Virus record (IMG/VR): IMGVR_UViG_3300007538_000022
Location: 26,275-90,274 of that record
DNA length: 64,000 nt
DNA from: a virus
Direction: 5' to 3' (one strand)
Part shown: positions 27,174 through 35,500 of the stretch, piece after piece
Numbering within the stretch: position 1 is the stretch's first letter
How the letters are laid out: each line of letters begins with the position of its first letter
Notes under the pieces: generated by a model
Seen by the model: the letters and a program-made list of their open reading frames with translations, nothing else
What the model was told of the DNA's origin: nothing
Database searches by the model: none
Made by a program: the position numbers and the translations under genes

Positions 27174-28961
27174 CTATATGTGCATTATATTAAATGGAGC
27201 TGCTTGTAAAATTTGATCTTTTCTAAATGTTGTTGTACTTCCAGAAAACCATTGATTAAACAGTTCTGTATCTGTAATTGAAACTGTAGGTAACATACTT
27301 GCTAAAGTATCAATTGCAATAATATCTTTTAAATCTCTTTCACTCCATGAACCTAATCCTTTTTGATATTGTATATCTAATTTGTTATCTAACTTTGACA
27401 CGTCGCTAAATGTATATGCCCACTCTTTAACTTTGTTATTCTTTTTTCCAATAGCAATCGGAGTTCTTAGAATTTTAAGGAGTCCGTTATTTAAATGGTC
27501 TGGAAAAAACTTAAACATAAATAACGCCACTAAACCTCTAATTCTAGAGCCGTCTGCATCTGCATCAGTTGCGATACAAATTTCTGCTTCTGGGAAAGTA
27601 GTTATAATAGCATACAACTCAGATAGTTCTTTGTTAGCCATAAACTTTTGATGGGACACTTCTAGAACGTTTAGTGGAACTCCTTTCAACGCATAAAATG
27701 CGTTACCTTTCCTACCGAGACACTTAATAAGACCGCCCGAAGCTGAGTCACCTTCAACAATTAGTATACGTTTTGTGCCACCAATTGCAGGAAAGTATTT
27801 ATCAGACGCTATTTTCTTTTTCTTTTCTAGCTTATTAAGATCTTTTTTAGCAGCTAATTCTTCCTGTAGCCTAGTGTACGCACAAATTTCATCAATTAAT
27901 TCTTCATTAGTTAAAAGCTTTTTTACTATCTTCGTTACATCAAACTCGCCAATCGCATCTCGACACTCTGTAGCGGAATTTGTAATTCGTTCTTTTGTTT
28001 GTGAATCAAATTTTAATGCAGGGAAATTATTAATAATTGCATGAACTCTTAAATGTTGTTTCAATCTAGCAGCAGTAATATCAACTTTCTTTTTCTTTTT
28101 TAATACTTCCCTAAATTCGGAAATAACAGCATTTGTAAAGTAGTCAATGTGTGTACCTGCTTTAATGCCTAATCCATTAACTACTGAATATGTTTGAAAT
28201 GCTCCATCTGATTTTGTAATACCAAACAATGCTTTTTCTGTTTGAAACTGATCGCATTTTCCAAAAAAGTCTTCAAATTTTACTTTAACTACTTGGTTAT
28301 TAAATTTGAATTTAATTGTATCAAACGCTAATGCTAACGATTTTACACGTTCTTCGATCATTTTAACATGATCTTGATCTATATTTGTAATACCAAAAAA
28401 ACTATAATCTGGTTTAAATTTAACAGTTGTACCTTTATGCGACGATGCTTTAGTGTTAACTGTCTTAATTTGACCTCGTGAACCAACTAATTGAACTTCT
28501 GTAGTACCATCAGAAGATGTTGCATGAAACATTTCCGTTGTTACAAATGTAATCATTGATCCTACGCCATTCATACCAATTGATTCTCGATTAGAATCAT
28601 CAAAATTTGATCCTGCTCTTGCCCTAGTAAATGCTGCAACCATTTGGTATTCTAAACCGTCTGGAGTTTCAATTTTATTGCTGGGGATCCCCCTTCCATT
28701 GTCAGATACTGTAACTATGCCATAATTATCTATAGTAATATCAATTTTATTAGCATATTTGCGATTAGTTCTTACATGTTCGTCTACCGAATTATCTATA
28801 ATTTCATTAATAATCTTTAGTAATCCCCCAACAATATTTACTTTTGTAAATTCAGCATCTGCAAACACTGTTTCTTCTTGAGAAACTTGACTTCCTCCAT
28901 ACATAGAAAATCTCTTTCTAATATGGGAAGCGTCACTTAAAATTTTAAAATCATTATTCAT
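27174..28961 (-). CDS. 39: DNA topoisomerase II large subunit (T4 gp39/60-like)
   Basis: A 595-aa protein with a GHKL ATPase domain (NEIIDNSVDEH, DNGRGIPSNK, GMNGVGSMITF), a transducer domain and a TOPRIM domain (LIVEGDSASGGLIKCL, then TDADADGSRIRGL). It is the ATP-hydrolysing half of the T4-type topoisomerase II. In T4 this subunit is split into gp39 and gp60; here it is one continuous gene. It is co-transcribed with the medium subunit. Confidence 0.95.
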   Translation of the reverse strand: MNNDFKILSDASHIRKRFSMYGGSQVSQEETVFADAEFTKVNIVGGLLKIINEIIDNSVDEHVRTNRKYANKIDITIDNYGIVTVSDNGRGIPSNKIETPDGLEYQMVAAFTRARAGSNFDDSNRESIGMNGVGSMITFVTTEMFHATSSDGTTEVQLVGSRGQIKTVNTKASSHKGTTVKFKPDYSFFGITNIDQDHVKMIEERVKSLALAFDTIKFKFNNQVVKVKFEDFFGKCDQFQTEKALFGITKSDGAFQTYSVVNGLGIKAGTHIDYFTNAVISEFREVLKKKKKVDITAARLKQHLRVHAIINNFPALKFDSQTKERITNSATECRDAIGEFDVTKIVKKLLTNEELIDEICAYTRLQEELAAKKDLNKLEKKKKIASDKYFPAIGGTKRILIVEGDSASGGLIKCLGRKGNAFYALKGVPLNVLEVSHQKFMANKELSELYAIITTFPEAEICIATDADADGSRIRGLVALFMFKFFPDHLNNGLLKILRTPIAIGKKNNKVKEWAYTFSDVSKLDNKLDIQYQKGLGSWSERDLKDIIAIDTLASMLPTVSITDTELFNQWFSGSTTTFRKDQILQAAPFNIMHI

Positions 28962-28981
28962 GTAATTTCCTTGATAAGAAG

Positions 28982-29155
28982 TTAGAGTGAACTATGTTGT
29001 TCTGTATGTTCACTATCGTTATTAGTTGATTTCATTTTTTTGTAATAGATAATGCAGAAAGAACATTTTCGGTCACTTCCCTCAAGTCTATTAATTAACT
29101 CACTAAGGGACGGGTAGTCTTCTTCTGATATATTTCTACATGTACATGCTATCAT
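28982..29155 (-). CDS. Small Bfd-like [2Fe-2S] protein
   Basis: A 57-aa protein missed by length cut-offs. Cysteines at 4, 6, 31 and 34 (MIACTCRNISEED ... KCSFC) form the CxC-x24-CxxC pattern of the bacterioferritin-associated ferredoxin fold, followed by a short basic and polar tail. It lies 20 bases upstream of the topoisomerase large subunit and 0 bases after the 68-aa membrane protein stop. It may be an iron-sulphur redox protein; an electron donor for the phage bilin reductase is a speculative possibility. A zinc ribbon is the alternative. Confidence 0.6.
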   Translation of the reverse strand: MIACTCRNISEEDYPSLSELINRLEGSDRKCSFCIIYYKKMKSTNNDSEHTEQHSSL

Positions 29156-29362
29156 TTATTCAGGTTTTTTAAACATTGCGGAATTTTTGCAGGTAACAGT
29201 GCTATAACTAATTGTGCTAATTCCTTCGTTCTTTTCACAAACAGAAGTAGCCCATTCAATATCTTTAATAGTAATTTCATTATTTGAAATGGTCATTCCA
29301 ACCATTACTGCTAAACTACAAATTATAATAATAGCAAGTATAATATCAGTCATTAATTTCAC
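29156..29362 (-). CDS. Small exported or membrane-anchored protein
   Basis: A 68-aa protein with an N-terminal hydrophobic segment (TDIILAIIIICSLAVMVGMTI) and a short extracytoplasmic domain containing two cysteines (SVCEKNEG, TVTCKNSA) that could form a disulphide. It is the first gene after a consensus promoter and is probably early. The function is unknown. Confidence 0.6.
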   Translation of the reverse strand: MKLMTDIILAIIIICSLAVMVGMTISNNEITIKDIEWATSVCEKNEGISTISYSTVTCKNSAMFKKPE

Positions 29363-29394
29363 CTTTTATTTTTTATTAAAACATATATGTATAT

Positions 29395-29423
29395 ATTATA
29401 TAGCATTTTTTTACTTCTGTCAA
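29395..29423 (-). promoter_or_regulatory. Consensus sigma70 promoter for the topoisomerase operon
   Basis: On the minus strand TTGACA (29418-29423), a 17-base spacer and TATAAT (29395-29400), a perfect match. It drives the 68-aa gene, the Bfd-like gene and probably both topoisomerase subunits as an early unit. Confidence 0.8.
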
Positions 29424-29454
29424 GCTAAATAGTTAATACTATACAGGAGTACAA

Positions 29455-30297
29455 ATGTTATCACTAAAACAACTATTAATAGAAAAAATTATATTAAGTA
29501 ATGAAATTTTTTCTAAAATCGAACGAGCAGTAGACAAATGGTTTAATATAGTTAGTAATGGTCAATTAAGTGTTCAGTACGATCGGCGAGATCGAATTAA
29601 AGAAGAAAAAGGGAAACTTGAAATCCTACGCAAAACCCTTCATCCTACTATTAACAAAGTATTAAAAGATAATTTAAATTTCATAAAAGATCAACACTAT
29701 TTAGGTCATAAGTTACGACTAGTTATTAATACTAATACATTTGCAGACGATGTTTCAGTTTCTGGGTGGTTTTCAAAAAAACCTTTCAAATTGAGCAAAT
29801 CACCGCACAGTTTAGACTACTTTCTAGTATGTGAGCTATATCTCGAGGTTCCACAAAAAGTTAACAAGAATACTACCCGTGATGAATTAATATCAGTAAT
29901 TTCACACGAACTAACTCATTTGATTCAATTAGCTCGAACTAAAAACAAAGACCACCAAATAACTGCTAAACCTAGTAATCTAAAAAATTCTGACAACGAC
30001 ACTAACTACTTAGCATTAAGATATGAAATTGATGCATTTGCACAATCTGTTGCTTCTGATATCATTTTACATGCAAAACAGTTTGACGATCCTTATCAAA
30101 CTGTTCAAAATCAATTAACTGCTGTGAAACATGGTTTAGACAGCCTATTTGGTAAAAAAATAATCCCTAGTGATAGCTATCATACATACAAGAAAAAGTT
30201 TTCAAATATTAAAGATGATCGTAACCGTACTGCTGTTTGGAAAATATTTAACAAAAAATTGTACGAAAAATTAGTTAATTGGTTAGAACATAATTAG
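29455..30297 (+). CDS. Zinc metallopeptidase-like protein (HExxH), plus-strand paralogue
   Basis: A 280-aa protein and one of only three clear plus-strand genes. VISHELTHLIQLAR gives HExxH and ALRYEIDAFAQSVAS about 55 residues later the probable third ligand, the same layout as the genes at 18626 and 20597. The N-terminus MLSLKQLLIEKIILSNE is a leucine-rich variant of the capsid-targeting-like signature with Glu at position 10. AGGAG precedes the start. It converges with the 87-aa gene on the minus strand, overlapping by 4 bases. Confidence 0.7.
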   Translation: MLSLKQLLIEKIILSNEIFSKIERAVDKWFNIVSNGQLSVQYDRRDRIKEEKGKLEILRKTLHPTINKVLKDNLNFIKDQHYLGHKLRLVINTNTFADDVSVSGWFSKKPFKLSKSPHSLDYFLVCELYLEVPQKVNKNTTRDELISVISHELTHLIQLARTKNKDHQITAKPSNLKNSDNDTNYLALRYEIDAFAQSVASDIILHAKQFDDPYQTVQNQLTAVKHGLDSLFGKKIIPSDSYHTYKKKFSNIKDDRNRTAVWKIFNKKLYEKLVNWLEHN

Positions 30298-30557
30298 CTC
30301 GAGTGAATTACTTTGTTATATTCGTCACGCATTTGTTCAAATTTTAAATGCTGCTGACATACTGATTTTAAATATTCATGTGCTGATTCAACTGCTACAT
30401 CAATTGTTAAATAGCCTGACATGGAAAAATTATTAAACTCGAAAAAAAATTTAATTTCTCGATTAATACATACACCTAATTTAAAATTATGTATATTATC
30501 GTCATATTTGTTTAATAGTGCTATCAATTGATTAATTTGTTGTTCCTTAGATTTCAT
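30294..30557 (-). CDS. Hypothetical protein
   Basis: An 87-aa mixed alpha/beta protein (MKSKEQQINQLIALLNKYDD at the start, SGYLTIDVAVESAHEYL in the middle). No motif was recognised. It lies just downstream of the glycosyltransferase gene. Confidence 0.5.
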   Translation of the reverse strand: MKSKEQQINQLIALLNKYDDNIHNFKLGVCINREIKFFFEFNNFSMSGYLTIDVAVESAHEYLKSVCQQHLKFEQMRDEYNKVIHSS

Positions 30558-30563
30558 TCTATA

Positions 30564-31277
30564 TTATTCCCAGTATTTTCTATTATCTAAATTAGTCCAG
30601 TACGTTTCATTATTGCGATTTATGAAATTTTTAATAAGATATATAGTCATTCCAAGATATCCCATTTTCTTAAATCGTCTGCTATCCTGTCCAAAATAGT
30701 GGTTGAGAATTTTGAATTTCTTAGGATTATACATTCTTGATAGAAAAAAATCTTCACTAGTAGAATATTTTGCAGGAAAGCCGCCTAAGTTATCAAAGAT
30801 TGTTTTTCTAGTAAGCATAAACGCTCCTACAGCAAATGGGACTTTATATTTCATAATATTATTAATAACATTGAAAATTTTAAATCCTATAATAGTTCTA
30901 AAATCATTATCATAACATTTAATGTTTAATCCGACTAAATCTAAATTTTTAGTTTCTAGTGCTTGTACTGCATCGTATATTGTATTAGAGTTAAAGAAAA
31001 TAACATCAGCATCTATAAAAAGTATATAAGGAGTTTTAACTAATGCTGCACCATTATTCTTAGCAATTGATACAGGACCACCTTGAATTACTTCAACCCG
31101 TAAATCACCTTTATATTTTTTAATTATTTCTCTAGTATTATCCGTCGAAGCATCGGCAATAATAATACGAACTCCTTCTATTTCTTTTTGTTTTTTTAAA
31201 CTATTTAAAAGATTGTGAATATAATCTCTTTCATTTTTACACGGTACAACAATTGTTATTTTATTTGCTAGAGTCAT
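30564..31277 (-). CDS. Family 2 glycosyltransferase
   Basis: About 237 aa from the ATG at 31277; longer starts back to 31331 would overlap the phosphoesterase gene by 71 bases. KITIVVPCKNERDYI opens the GT-A fold, IIIADASTDNT and PYILFIDADVIF give the nucleotide-sugar DxD motif, and STSEDFFLSRM fits the catalytic ED motif. It overlaps the LpxH-like gene by 17 bases, which suggests joint action on an envelope lipid or glycan. Confidence 0.85.
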   Translation of the reverse strand: MTLANKITIVVPCKNERDYIHNLLNSLKKQKEIEGVRIIIADASTDNTREIIKKYKGDLRVEVIQGGPVSIAKNNGAALVKTPYILFIDADVIFFNSNTIYDAVQALETKNLDLVGLNIKCYDNDFRTIIGFKIFNVINNIMKYKVPFAVGAFMLTRKTIFDNLGGFPAKYSTSEDFFLSRMYNPKKFKILNHYFGQDSRRFKKMGYLGMTIYLIKNFINRNNETYWTNLDNRKYWE

Positions 31278-32004
31278 AGTAAATTTCCCAAGTGCCATCT
31301 GTATGTTCAAGTAAGGCTGTGGCACTTTCAACCCAATCTCCGTCGTTCATATATAATACACCATTAATTTTTTTAATTTCTGCATGATGTATATGTCCAC
31401 AAATTATTCCATTATAATTGTTCTCAATGCAATAATCTGCAATATAATTTTCATACTTATTGATAAAATTAACAGCTTGCTTAGTATTATCTTTAAGCCA
31501 TTTGCTTAAACTCCAATACTTTAATCCTAAAAGTTTTCTAATCGAATTAAAATGAATATTCACCCATATTAGTAATTCATACAACGTATCGCCTAAGTGC
31601 ATCATCCACTTATACTTATCTATCATTAATTTATCAAATATATCTCCATGAACTACAAGGTATCTTTTATTATCAACACCTGTATAGTCGTAGCTGTTTA
31701 TAATTTGAATACTTCCTATGTTAATGTCGTAGTTTAAAAATTTACGAATTCCCTCGTCATGATTTCCGATAATATAATAAACATTAGTACCTTTTTTTGC
31801 TAATGTTAATATACGTCGAATAACATTAGCATGCGATTGTGGAAAGAACCATTTTTTTCGTAATTTCCACCCGTCAATTATATCACCTACTAGAAATAAA
31901 TTATCAGATGTATTATTTTTCAAAAAAAGACACAAAGCATCAGCTTGACAACCCCGTGTTCCTAAATGAACATCTGAAATAAAAATACTTTTATAATGTT
32001 TCAT
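31261..32004 (-). CDS. LpxH-like metallophosphoesterase
   Basis: A 247-aa protein. The motifs FISDVHLGTRG, LVGDIIDGWKLR, YIIGNHDEG, VVHGDIFD and ICGHIHHAE form the calcineurin-like dimetal site in the order seen in UDP-2,3-diacylglucosamine hydrolases (LpxH/LpxH2). In a bacterium this step makes lipid X for lipid A. In a phage it may remodel the outer membrane together with the overlapping glycosyltransferase. Substrate identity is inferred from motif order only. Confidence 0.8.
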   Translation of the reverse strand: MKHYKSIFISDVHLGTRGCQADALCLFLKNNTSDNLFLVGDIIDGWKLRKKWFFPQSHANVIRRILTLAKKGTNVYYIIGNHDEGIRKFLNYDINIGSIQIINSYDYTGVDNKRYLVVHGDIFDKLMIDKYKWMMHLGDTLYELLIWVNIHFNSIRKLLGLKYWSLSKWLKDNTKQAVNFINKYENYIADYCIENNYNGIICGHIHHAEIKKINGVLYMNDGDWVESATALLEHTDGTWEIYYDSSK

Positions 32005-32012
32005 AATTATTT

Positions 32013-33314
32013 TTAAATCTTTTCGCCTATTTCAAAACCTCTAAATGTTTTAAATCTTGGAAATCGTAGCGAGTATGTACTATCTTGATTTTGAGTTATT
32101 GCATCTGCACGAACTTCCACCATATGCCCTATAACATTAGTGTTCCATATATCATTTCTCTGTTCATCTGTAAATCCAGATCCAACATTAACTTTAATGA
32201 TTTTCCCGCTATCAATCCCTTCACATACTAACGCCCCTAATCTTCCTATATTTTTACCTGTTCCTTCCTCAACAGAAATAACATTTAATGTAACTTCGAT
32301 AAATGGTTTTATTTTTAGCCACGAATGTGTTCTTTTACATTCATACGGTGCATCAGGATCTTTTACCATAATACCTTCGTATCCTAACTCGATTGCTGAT
32401 TGATTAATTTCTTTAAATCTATCACTTCCATTAGGTGTATCTAAATCTACTTCTTCATTTCCAACTATTCGAATAATTTCATCATTAAACAATTTTGATA
32501 ATCTCGATAAGTTAGTTGACCTATCTTTTTGAGGAACTAATGACTTTCCATTTTTAAAATCTTTCAAACTAATTACATCAAACAGATATAGTACTGCATC
32601 ATTTGTTTGAACATTTGTTTTTCGATGTACTTGTTTCATTAGATCTTGAAAGGTTGAACTCATCACTTCTCCATCAAACACAGTGTCTTCTGTTAGCTGT
32701 GAAGAAATATGATTTTTAAACCATTTTGCTATTCTAGGAAAGTTTTGTAATTCTTTACCATTTCGGCTATACATTGTTACAATGCCGTTTGTCCTGACAA
32801 CAGTTATAACCCTAACGCCATCTAATTTAACTTCGATTAGTTTATTGCCACTTAGTTTTTTTTCGTGATTAGCACCGTCATGTGCTAATTGACATGAAAA
32901 TACAGGTATTGAATATTTTGGGTACGTTTTAGTTACTTTATTAACTGTTTTTACACTAACTCCACATTTTAAATCTTTAGTTAAAATGCGTCTGTACCAC
33001 ATATTCCATTCTACTGTAGTTGCAACATCCATGCACAATTTAATTGCATCACGAGCAGCATATCCTGTTAATTCTCTATTATTTAACTTGTTTGCTAAAT
33101 CTTCAAATACATTCCATGCTAATCCCTGCCCATTAACTGTTGACTCTGGTACTTGTTTGATCCCAAACGTGAATAATGGATCCAAGCACATTTTTAAACC
33201 TGAAAAAAATGTATCCACATTCTCATTCATTGCAAGTGTTAAAATAGATTCTTTTGCAAGTCTAGAATTATTTGATTCTAAATTTTTAATTATTTCGTGT
33301 GGCAAAGTATGCAT
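32013..33314 (-). CDS. 30: ATP-dependent DNA ligase (T4 gp30-like)
   Basis: A 433-aa protein. The adenylation motif KLDGVRV holds the catalytic Lys; YSRNGKEL, VFDGEVM, LYLFDVIS, EGIMVKD and SWLKIKPF follow as motifs III-V. The OB-fold C-terminus has GTGKNIGRLGALVC. It seals nicks during replication and repair. Length and order match T4-type ligase. Confidence 0.93.
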   Translation of the reverse strand: MHTLPHEIIKNLESNNSRLAKESILTLAMNENVDTFFSGLKMCLDPLFTFGIKQVPESTVNGQGLAWNVFEDLANKLNNRELTGYAARDAIKLCMDVATTVEWNMWYRRILTKDLKCGVSVKTVNKVTKTYPKYSIPVFSCQLAHDGANHEKKLSGNKLIEVKLDGVRVITVVRTNGIVTMYSRNGKELQNFPRIAKWFKNHISSQLTEDTVFDGEVMSSTFQDLMKQVHRKTNVQTNDAVLYLFDVISLKDFKNGKSLVPQKDRSTNLSRLSKLFNDEIIRIVGNEEVDLDTPNGSDRFKEINQSAIELGYEGIMVKDPDAPYECKRTHSWLKIKPFIEVTLNVISVEEGTGKNIGRLGALVCEGIDSGKIIKVNVGSGFTDEQRNDIWNTNVIGHMVEVRADAITQNQDSTYSLRFPRFKTFRGFEIGEKI

Positions 33315-33360
33315 AGTAGCGATCCTATAAATAGTAGTGTGATGTATGTAAGGCTATAGT

Positions 33361-33495
33361 TAATTGATATTTAATTCTTGTTGTAGTGATTCGATTCGTT
33401 CAGCGGCAAGAATTAATAGCATCGACAACGATTCGTTGTTTGAATAATTAACTGACATTATTAAAAGTGTATTTACAAGTTCGGTATTTGTCATA
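33361..33495 (-). CDS. Very small hypothetical protein
   Basis: A 44-aa protein (MTNTELVNTLLIMSVNYSNN ... ERIESLQQELNIN), probably two short helices. It lies between the ligase gene and the divergent HNH-like gene, with its start only 2 bases from the plus-strand start. No strong ribosome binding site is seen. Confidence 0.4.
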
Positions 33496-33497
33496 TT

Positions 33498-33809
33498 ATG
33501 AAAGAAATTAAAGAATTATATAATCATTTAAAAAATTCAGCAAAAAAAAGAAATATTCCATTTTCGCTAACATTAACAGATCTAAATAACTTATCATTTC
33601 CGTTAACGTGTCCAGTGTTAGGTATAAAATTACAATGGAATACTGGAAATCCAAAAGATAATTCGTATTCCATTGATCGAATTGATTCTACTAAAGGGTA
33701 TGAAATTGACAATATTATTGTCATTAGCTATAGAGCTAACAAATTAAAAAATAATGCAACATTAAATGAATTAAATCTAATAGCTGGATTTTACAACTCT
33801 TTAATGTGA
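33498..33809 (+). CDS. HNH-like small endonuclease-related protein
   Basis: A 103-aa protein. SAKKRNIPFSLTLTDL, CPVLGIKLQ, SIDRIDSTKGYEIDN and SYRANKLKNNATLNEL follow the pattern of the small phage HNH/endonuclease VII-like family (SxDRIxxxxGYxxxNxxxxSxxANxxK). The gene is on the opposite strand to its neighbours, as expected for a mobile or homing-type gene. Only one cysteine of the usual metal site is visible, so activity is uncertain. Confidence 0.65.
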   Translation: MKEIKELYNHLKNSAKKRNIPFSLTLTDLNNLSFPLTCPVLGIKLQWNTGNPKDNSYSIDRIDSTKGYEIDNIIVISYRANKLKNNATLNELNLIAGFYNSLM

Positions 33810-33970
33810 TTATTAATGTAATTTATCCAATGCCCTTTAACATCAACAAAATCGTGTGGATTGTAAAAAAATCGAGTATATTTAACATTTGATTCTTCTT
33901 CAACCCACTCTTTAATAGCAAATACTTGGTTAATGTTTATTAAATATTGGCTAATATGTACAAAGTTCAC
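33791..33970 (-). CDS. Small hypothetical protein (GTG start)
   Basis: A 59-aa reading frame starting with GTG inside the stop of the upstream 46-aa gene (GTGA overlap). It reads NQVFAIKEWVEEESNVKYTR and ends WINYINNHIKEL. The coupled start and full use of the gap support it. Its 3' end overlaps the convergent HNH-like gene by 19 bases. Confidence 0.5.
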   Translation of the reverse strand: MNFVHISQYLININQVFAIKEWVEEESNVKYTRFFYNPHDFVDVKGHWINYINNHIKEL

Positions 33971-34107
33971 GCACGTGTTGCCTGTCTTTTACGAAGTTCT
34001 TTATTAATTTTAACTTGATCCTTTTTTCTACCTTTAAAGTTAAGAAGTTTTTCAGTTGACATACCTTCTACTGAAACTTTTGAACCTTTAGAACCTATTT
34101 TCATCAT
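33967..34107 (-). CDS. Small basic hypothetical protein
   Basis: A 46-aa protein starting MMKIGSKGSKVSVEGMSTEK and ending KELRKRQATRA. It is very basic and may bind nucleic acid. A GGAG ribosome binding site lies 6 bases before the start, and the stop of the preceding 27-aa gene overlaps that region. Confidence 0.5.
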   Translation of the reverse strand: MMKIGSKGSKVSVEGMSTEKLLNFKGRKKDQVKINKELRKRQATRA

Positions 34108-34117
34108 ATTTCTCCAA

Positions 34118-34201
34118 TTAAAATTTTTGAATTGTTACAATTCTACCAATAATGAACCCTAATATAAAAGAAATTAGCATCCACCCTATAAATAATTCCA
34201 T
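34118..34201 (-). CDS. 27-aa single-TM peptide
   Basis: Reads MELFIGWMLISFILGFIIGR then a short basic tail. It is almost entirely a membrane segment. It fits exactly between its neighbours with 3- and 10-base gaps, which supports it as a real mini-gene. Confidence 0.45.
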   Translation of the reverse strand: MELFIGWMLISFILGFIIGRIVTIQKF

Positions 34202-34204
34202 TGT

Positions 34205-34498
34205 TTAATGCCCGTAGTTAAACCCGTATAAATATGATTTTCCACTTTTACATCTCATTTGACTGTCAAAAAACCCACAGCAACCTTCATTTTTTATTTT
34301 TGTGTATTGTTTATGTCCATTATATGTATTAGGAAAAATCCTAAAATTATCTTCATATTCAGTATCTAGCATTGCTATAGATAATGCAACTAAAATTTCT
34401 AAACGATCTTCCATAGGAATTTCTTGCATCATTTCATCATCTAACAAATACCCTATTTTATCTATCGCATACTTTTCATAAGAATCTGTAGTATTCAT
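34205..34498 (-). CDS. Hypothetical protein with Cys motif
   Basis: A 97-aa protein with an acidic helical N-terminal half (EDRLEILVALSIAMLDTEYED) and a C-terminal GCCGFFDSQMRCKSGKSYL containing three cysteines, possibly metal-binding. It is the first gene after a consensus promoter, so probably early. Confidence 0.55.
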   Translation of the reverse strand: MNTTDSYEKYAIDKIGYLLDDEMMQEIPMEDRLEILVALSIAMLDTEYEDNFRIFPNTYNGHKQYTKIKNEGCCGFFDSQMRCKSGKSYLYGFNYGH

Positions 34499-34529
34499 AC
34501 AGTTATTTTTTTATTTTGTTAAAAACTAT

Positions 34530-34558
34530 ATTATACATGTTTGTTAATATTATGTCAA
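34530..34558 (-). promoter_or_regulatory. Consensus sigma70 promoter
   Basis: On the minus strand TTGACA (34553-34558), a 17-base spacer and TATAAT (34530-34535). It lies 32 bases upstream of the 97-aa gene and should drive the run of small genes down to the ligase. Confidence 0.8.
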
Positions 34559-34611
34559 CTGTTTTTAAAAAATATCGTTTATGTGTTAGTAAATGTAAAT
34601 TTGATCGAGTA

Positions 34612-34845
34612 TTATTCGTTATCATCTAATAACTTTCCAGTATTACAATAATATATAAATTTAACCCATTTAATATCATCATTTAACTTGTTAATATCCA
34701 TATCGTAGGAGCTTATAACTGTTGCATATCGCATTTCGCTATGTCGATTTTCTCTAATCATTAATTCTAAATCGTTTAATCTACGAGATTTAATTCGTTG
34801 TTTCAGTTTAATTTTTTCTTTTAGTGCTCTAATTGTTTGTTTCAT
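34612..34845 (-). CDS. Small basic helical hypothetical protein
   Basis: About 77 aa from the ATG at 34845 (MKQTIRALKEKIKLKQRIKS), a basic coiled-coil-like N-terminus with a mixed C-terminus ending GKLLDDNE. An in-frame ATG at 34929 would overlap the upstream gene by 62 bases and its AAGGAG motif is too distant, so the shorter start is preferred. No family was recognised. Confidence 0.5.
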   Translation of the reverse strand: MKQTIRALKEKIKLKQRIKSRRLNDLELMIRENRHSEMRYATVISSYDMDINKLNDDIKWVKFIYYCNTGKLLDDNE

Positions 34846-34867
34846 TGTGTCTCTATTGTTAAGTAGT

Positions 34868-35500
34868 TTAAGTCCATAGGGAATGATAATATTTACCAAA
34901 TAATCTAAGACCATTATTAATTCGTTCATGATACTTATCTAGATTCTCCTTATCAATTTCAAAGTTAAAAGGTTTGTCCGGTGTACTAGGTAGTTCTTTA
35001 AAAAACTCATCTTCTCCATCGATTAATTTTTGCTGAAATGCCCAAATCATTTCATCTATGATCCAATCCCACCTTAAAAACCAGTTGTCGTCAACATCGT
35101 CAAATTGTTGATTTTCATTTTTATTCCGTAAGTTATCTGGAACATCATCATTATCAACAAATGGAGCTCCATGTTTTTCCTTTTTTAGTTCAATAAGTAA
35201 CGGTACAATGATATGCGCCAAAGTTACATCAGCAGACCATGTATCATACTTATCTATTTTTACTTTTACTTTTTGTTTCTTTTTAGAATGTATCCACTCT
35301 AAAAAGTTATACAATATTGTTTGATTACTTTCAATCCGTTCTTTAAATCCATAAGCAAGCCAGTCACCGAACTTATGAACACAATCTGCTGAACATTTAA
35401 TACCATACTCGTCAGTTTGTTTAGGATACCACCACATTAACATTTCTGCTAATTGATACGGACCTATCCAAGTTATATATGGGCCTACATACACTTTCAT
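34868..35500 (-). CDS. Conserved marine-phage protein of unknown function
   Basis: A 210-aa protein with KVKIDKYDTWSADVTLAHII, KKEKHGAPFVDNDDVP and FLRWDWIIDEMIWAFQQ. I recall this pattern (KxxxYDTWSxDxTLAxIxxPxLxxLK..HGAP.VDxxDVP) in many marine T4-like phages and pelagiphages, always without known function. It is Trp-rich and acidic. The start overlaps the stop of the upstream gene by one base. Confidence 0.7.
   Translation of the reverse strand: MKVYVGPYITWIGPYQLAEMLMWWYPKQTDEYGIKCSADCVHKFGDWLAYGFKERIESNQTILYNFLEWIHSKKKQKVKVKIDKYDTWSADVTLAHIIVPLLIELKKEKHGAPFVDNDDVPDNLRNKNENQQFDDVDDNWFLRWDWIIDEMIWAFQQKLIDGEDEFFKELPSTPDKPFNFEIDKENLDKYHERINNGLRLFGKYYHSLWT

Noticed and set aside
27780-27810. 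Late promoter-like octamer inside the topoisomerase large subunit gene
   Set aside because: It lies in the middle of a conserved coding region with no gene start nearby, and such octamers are expected by chance in AT-rich DNA.
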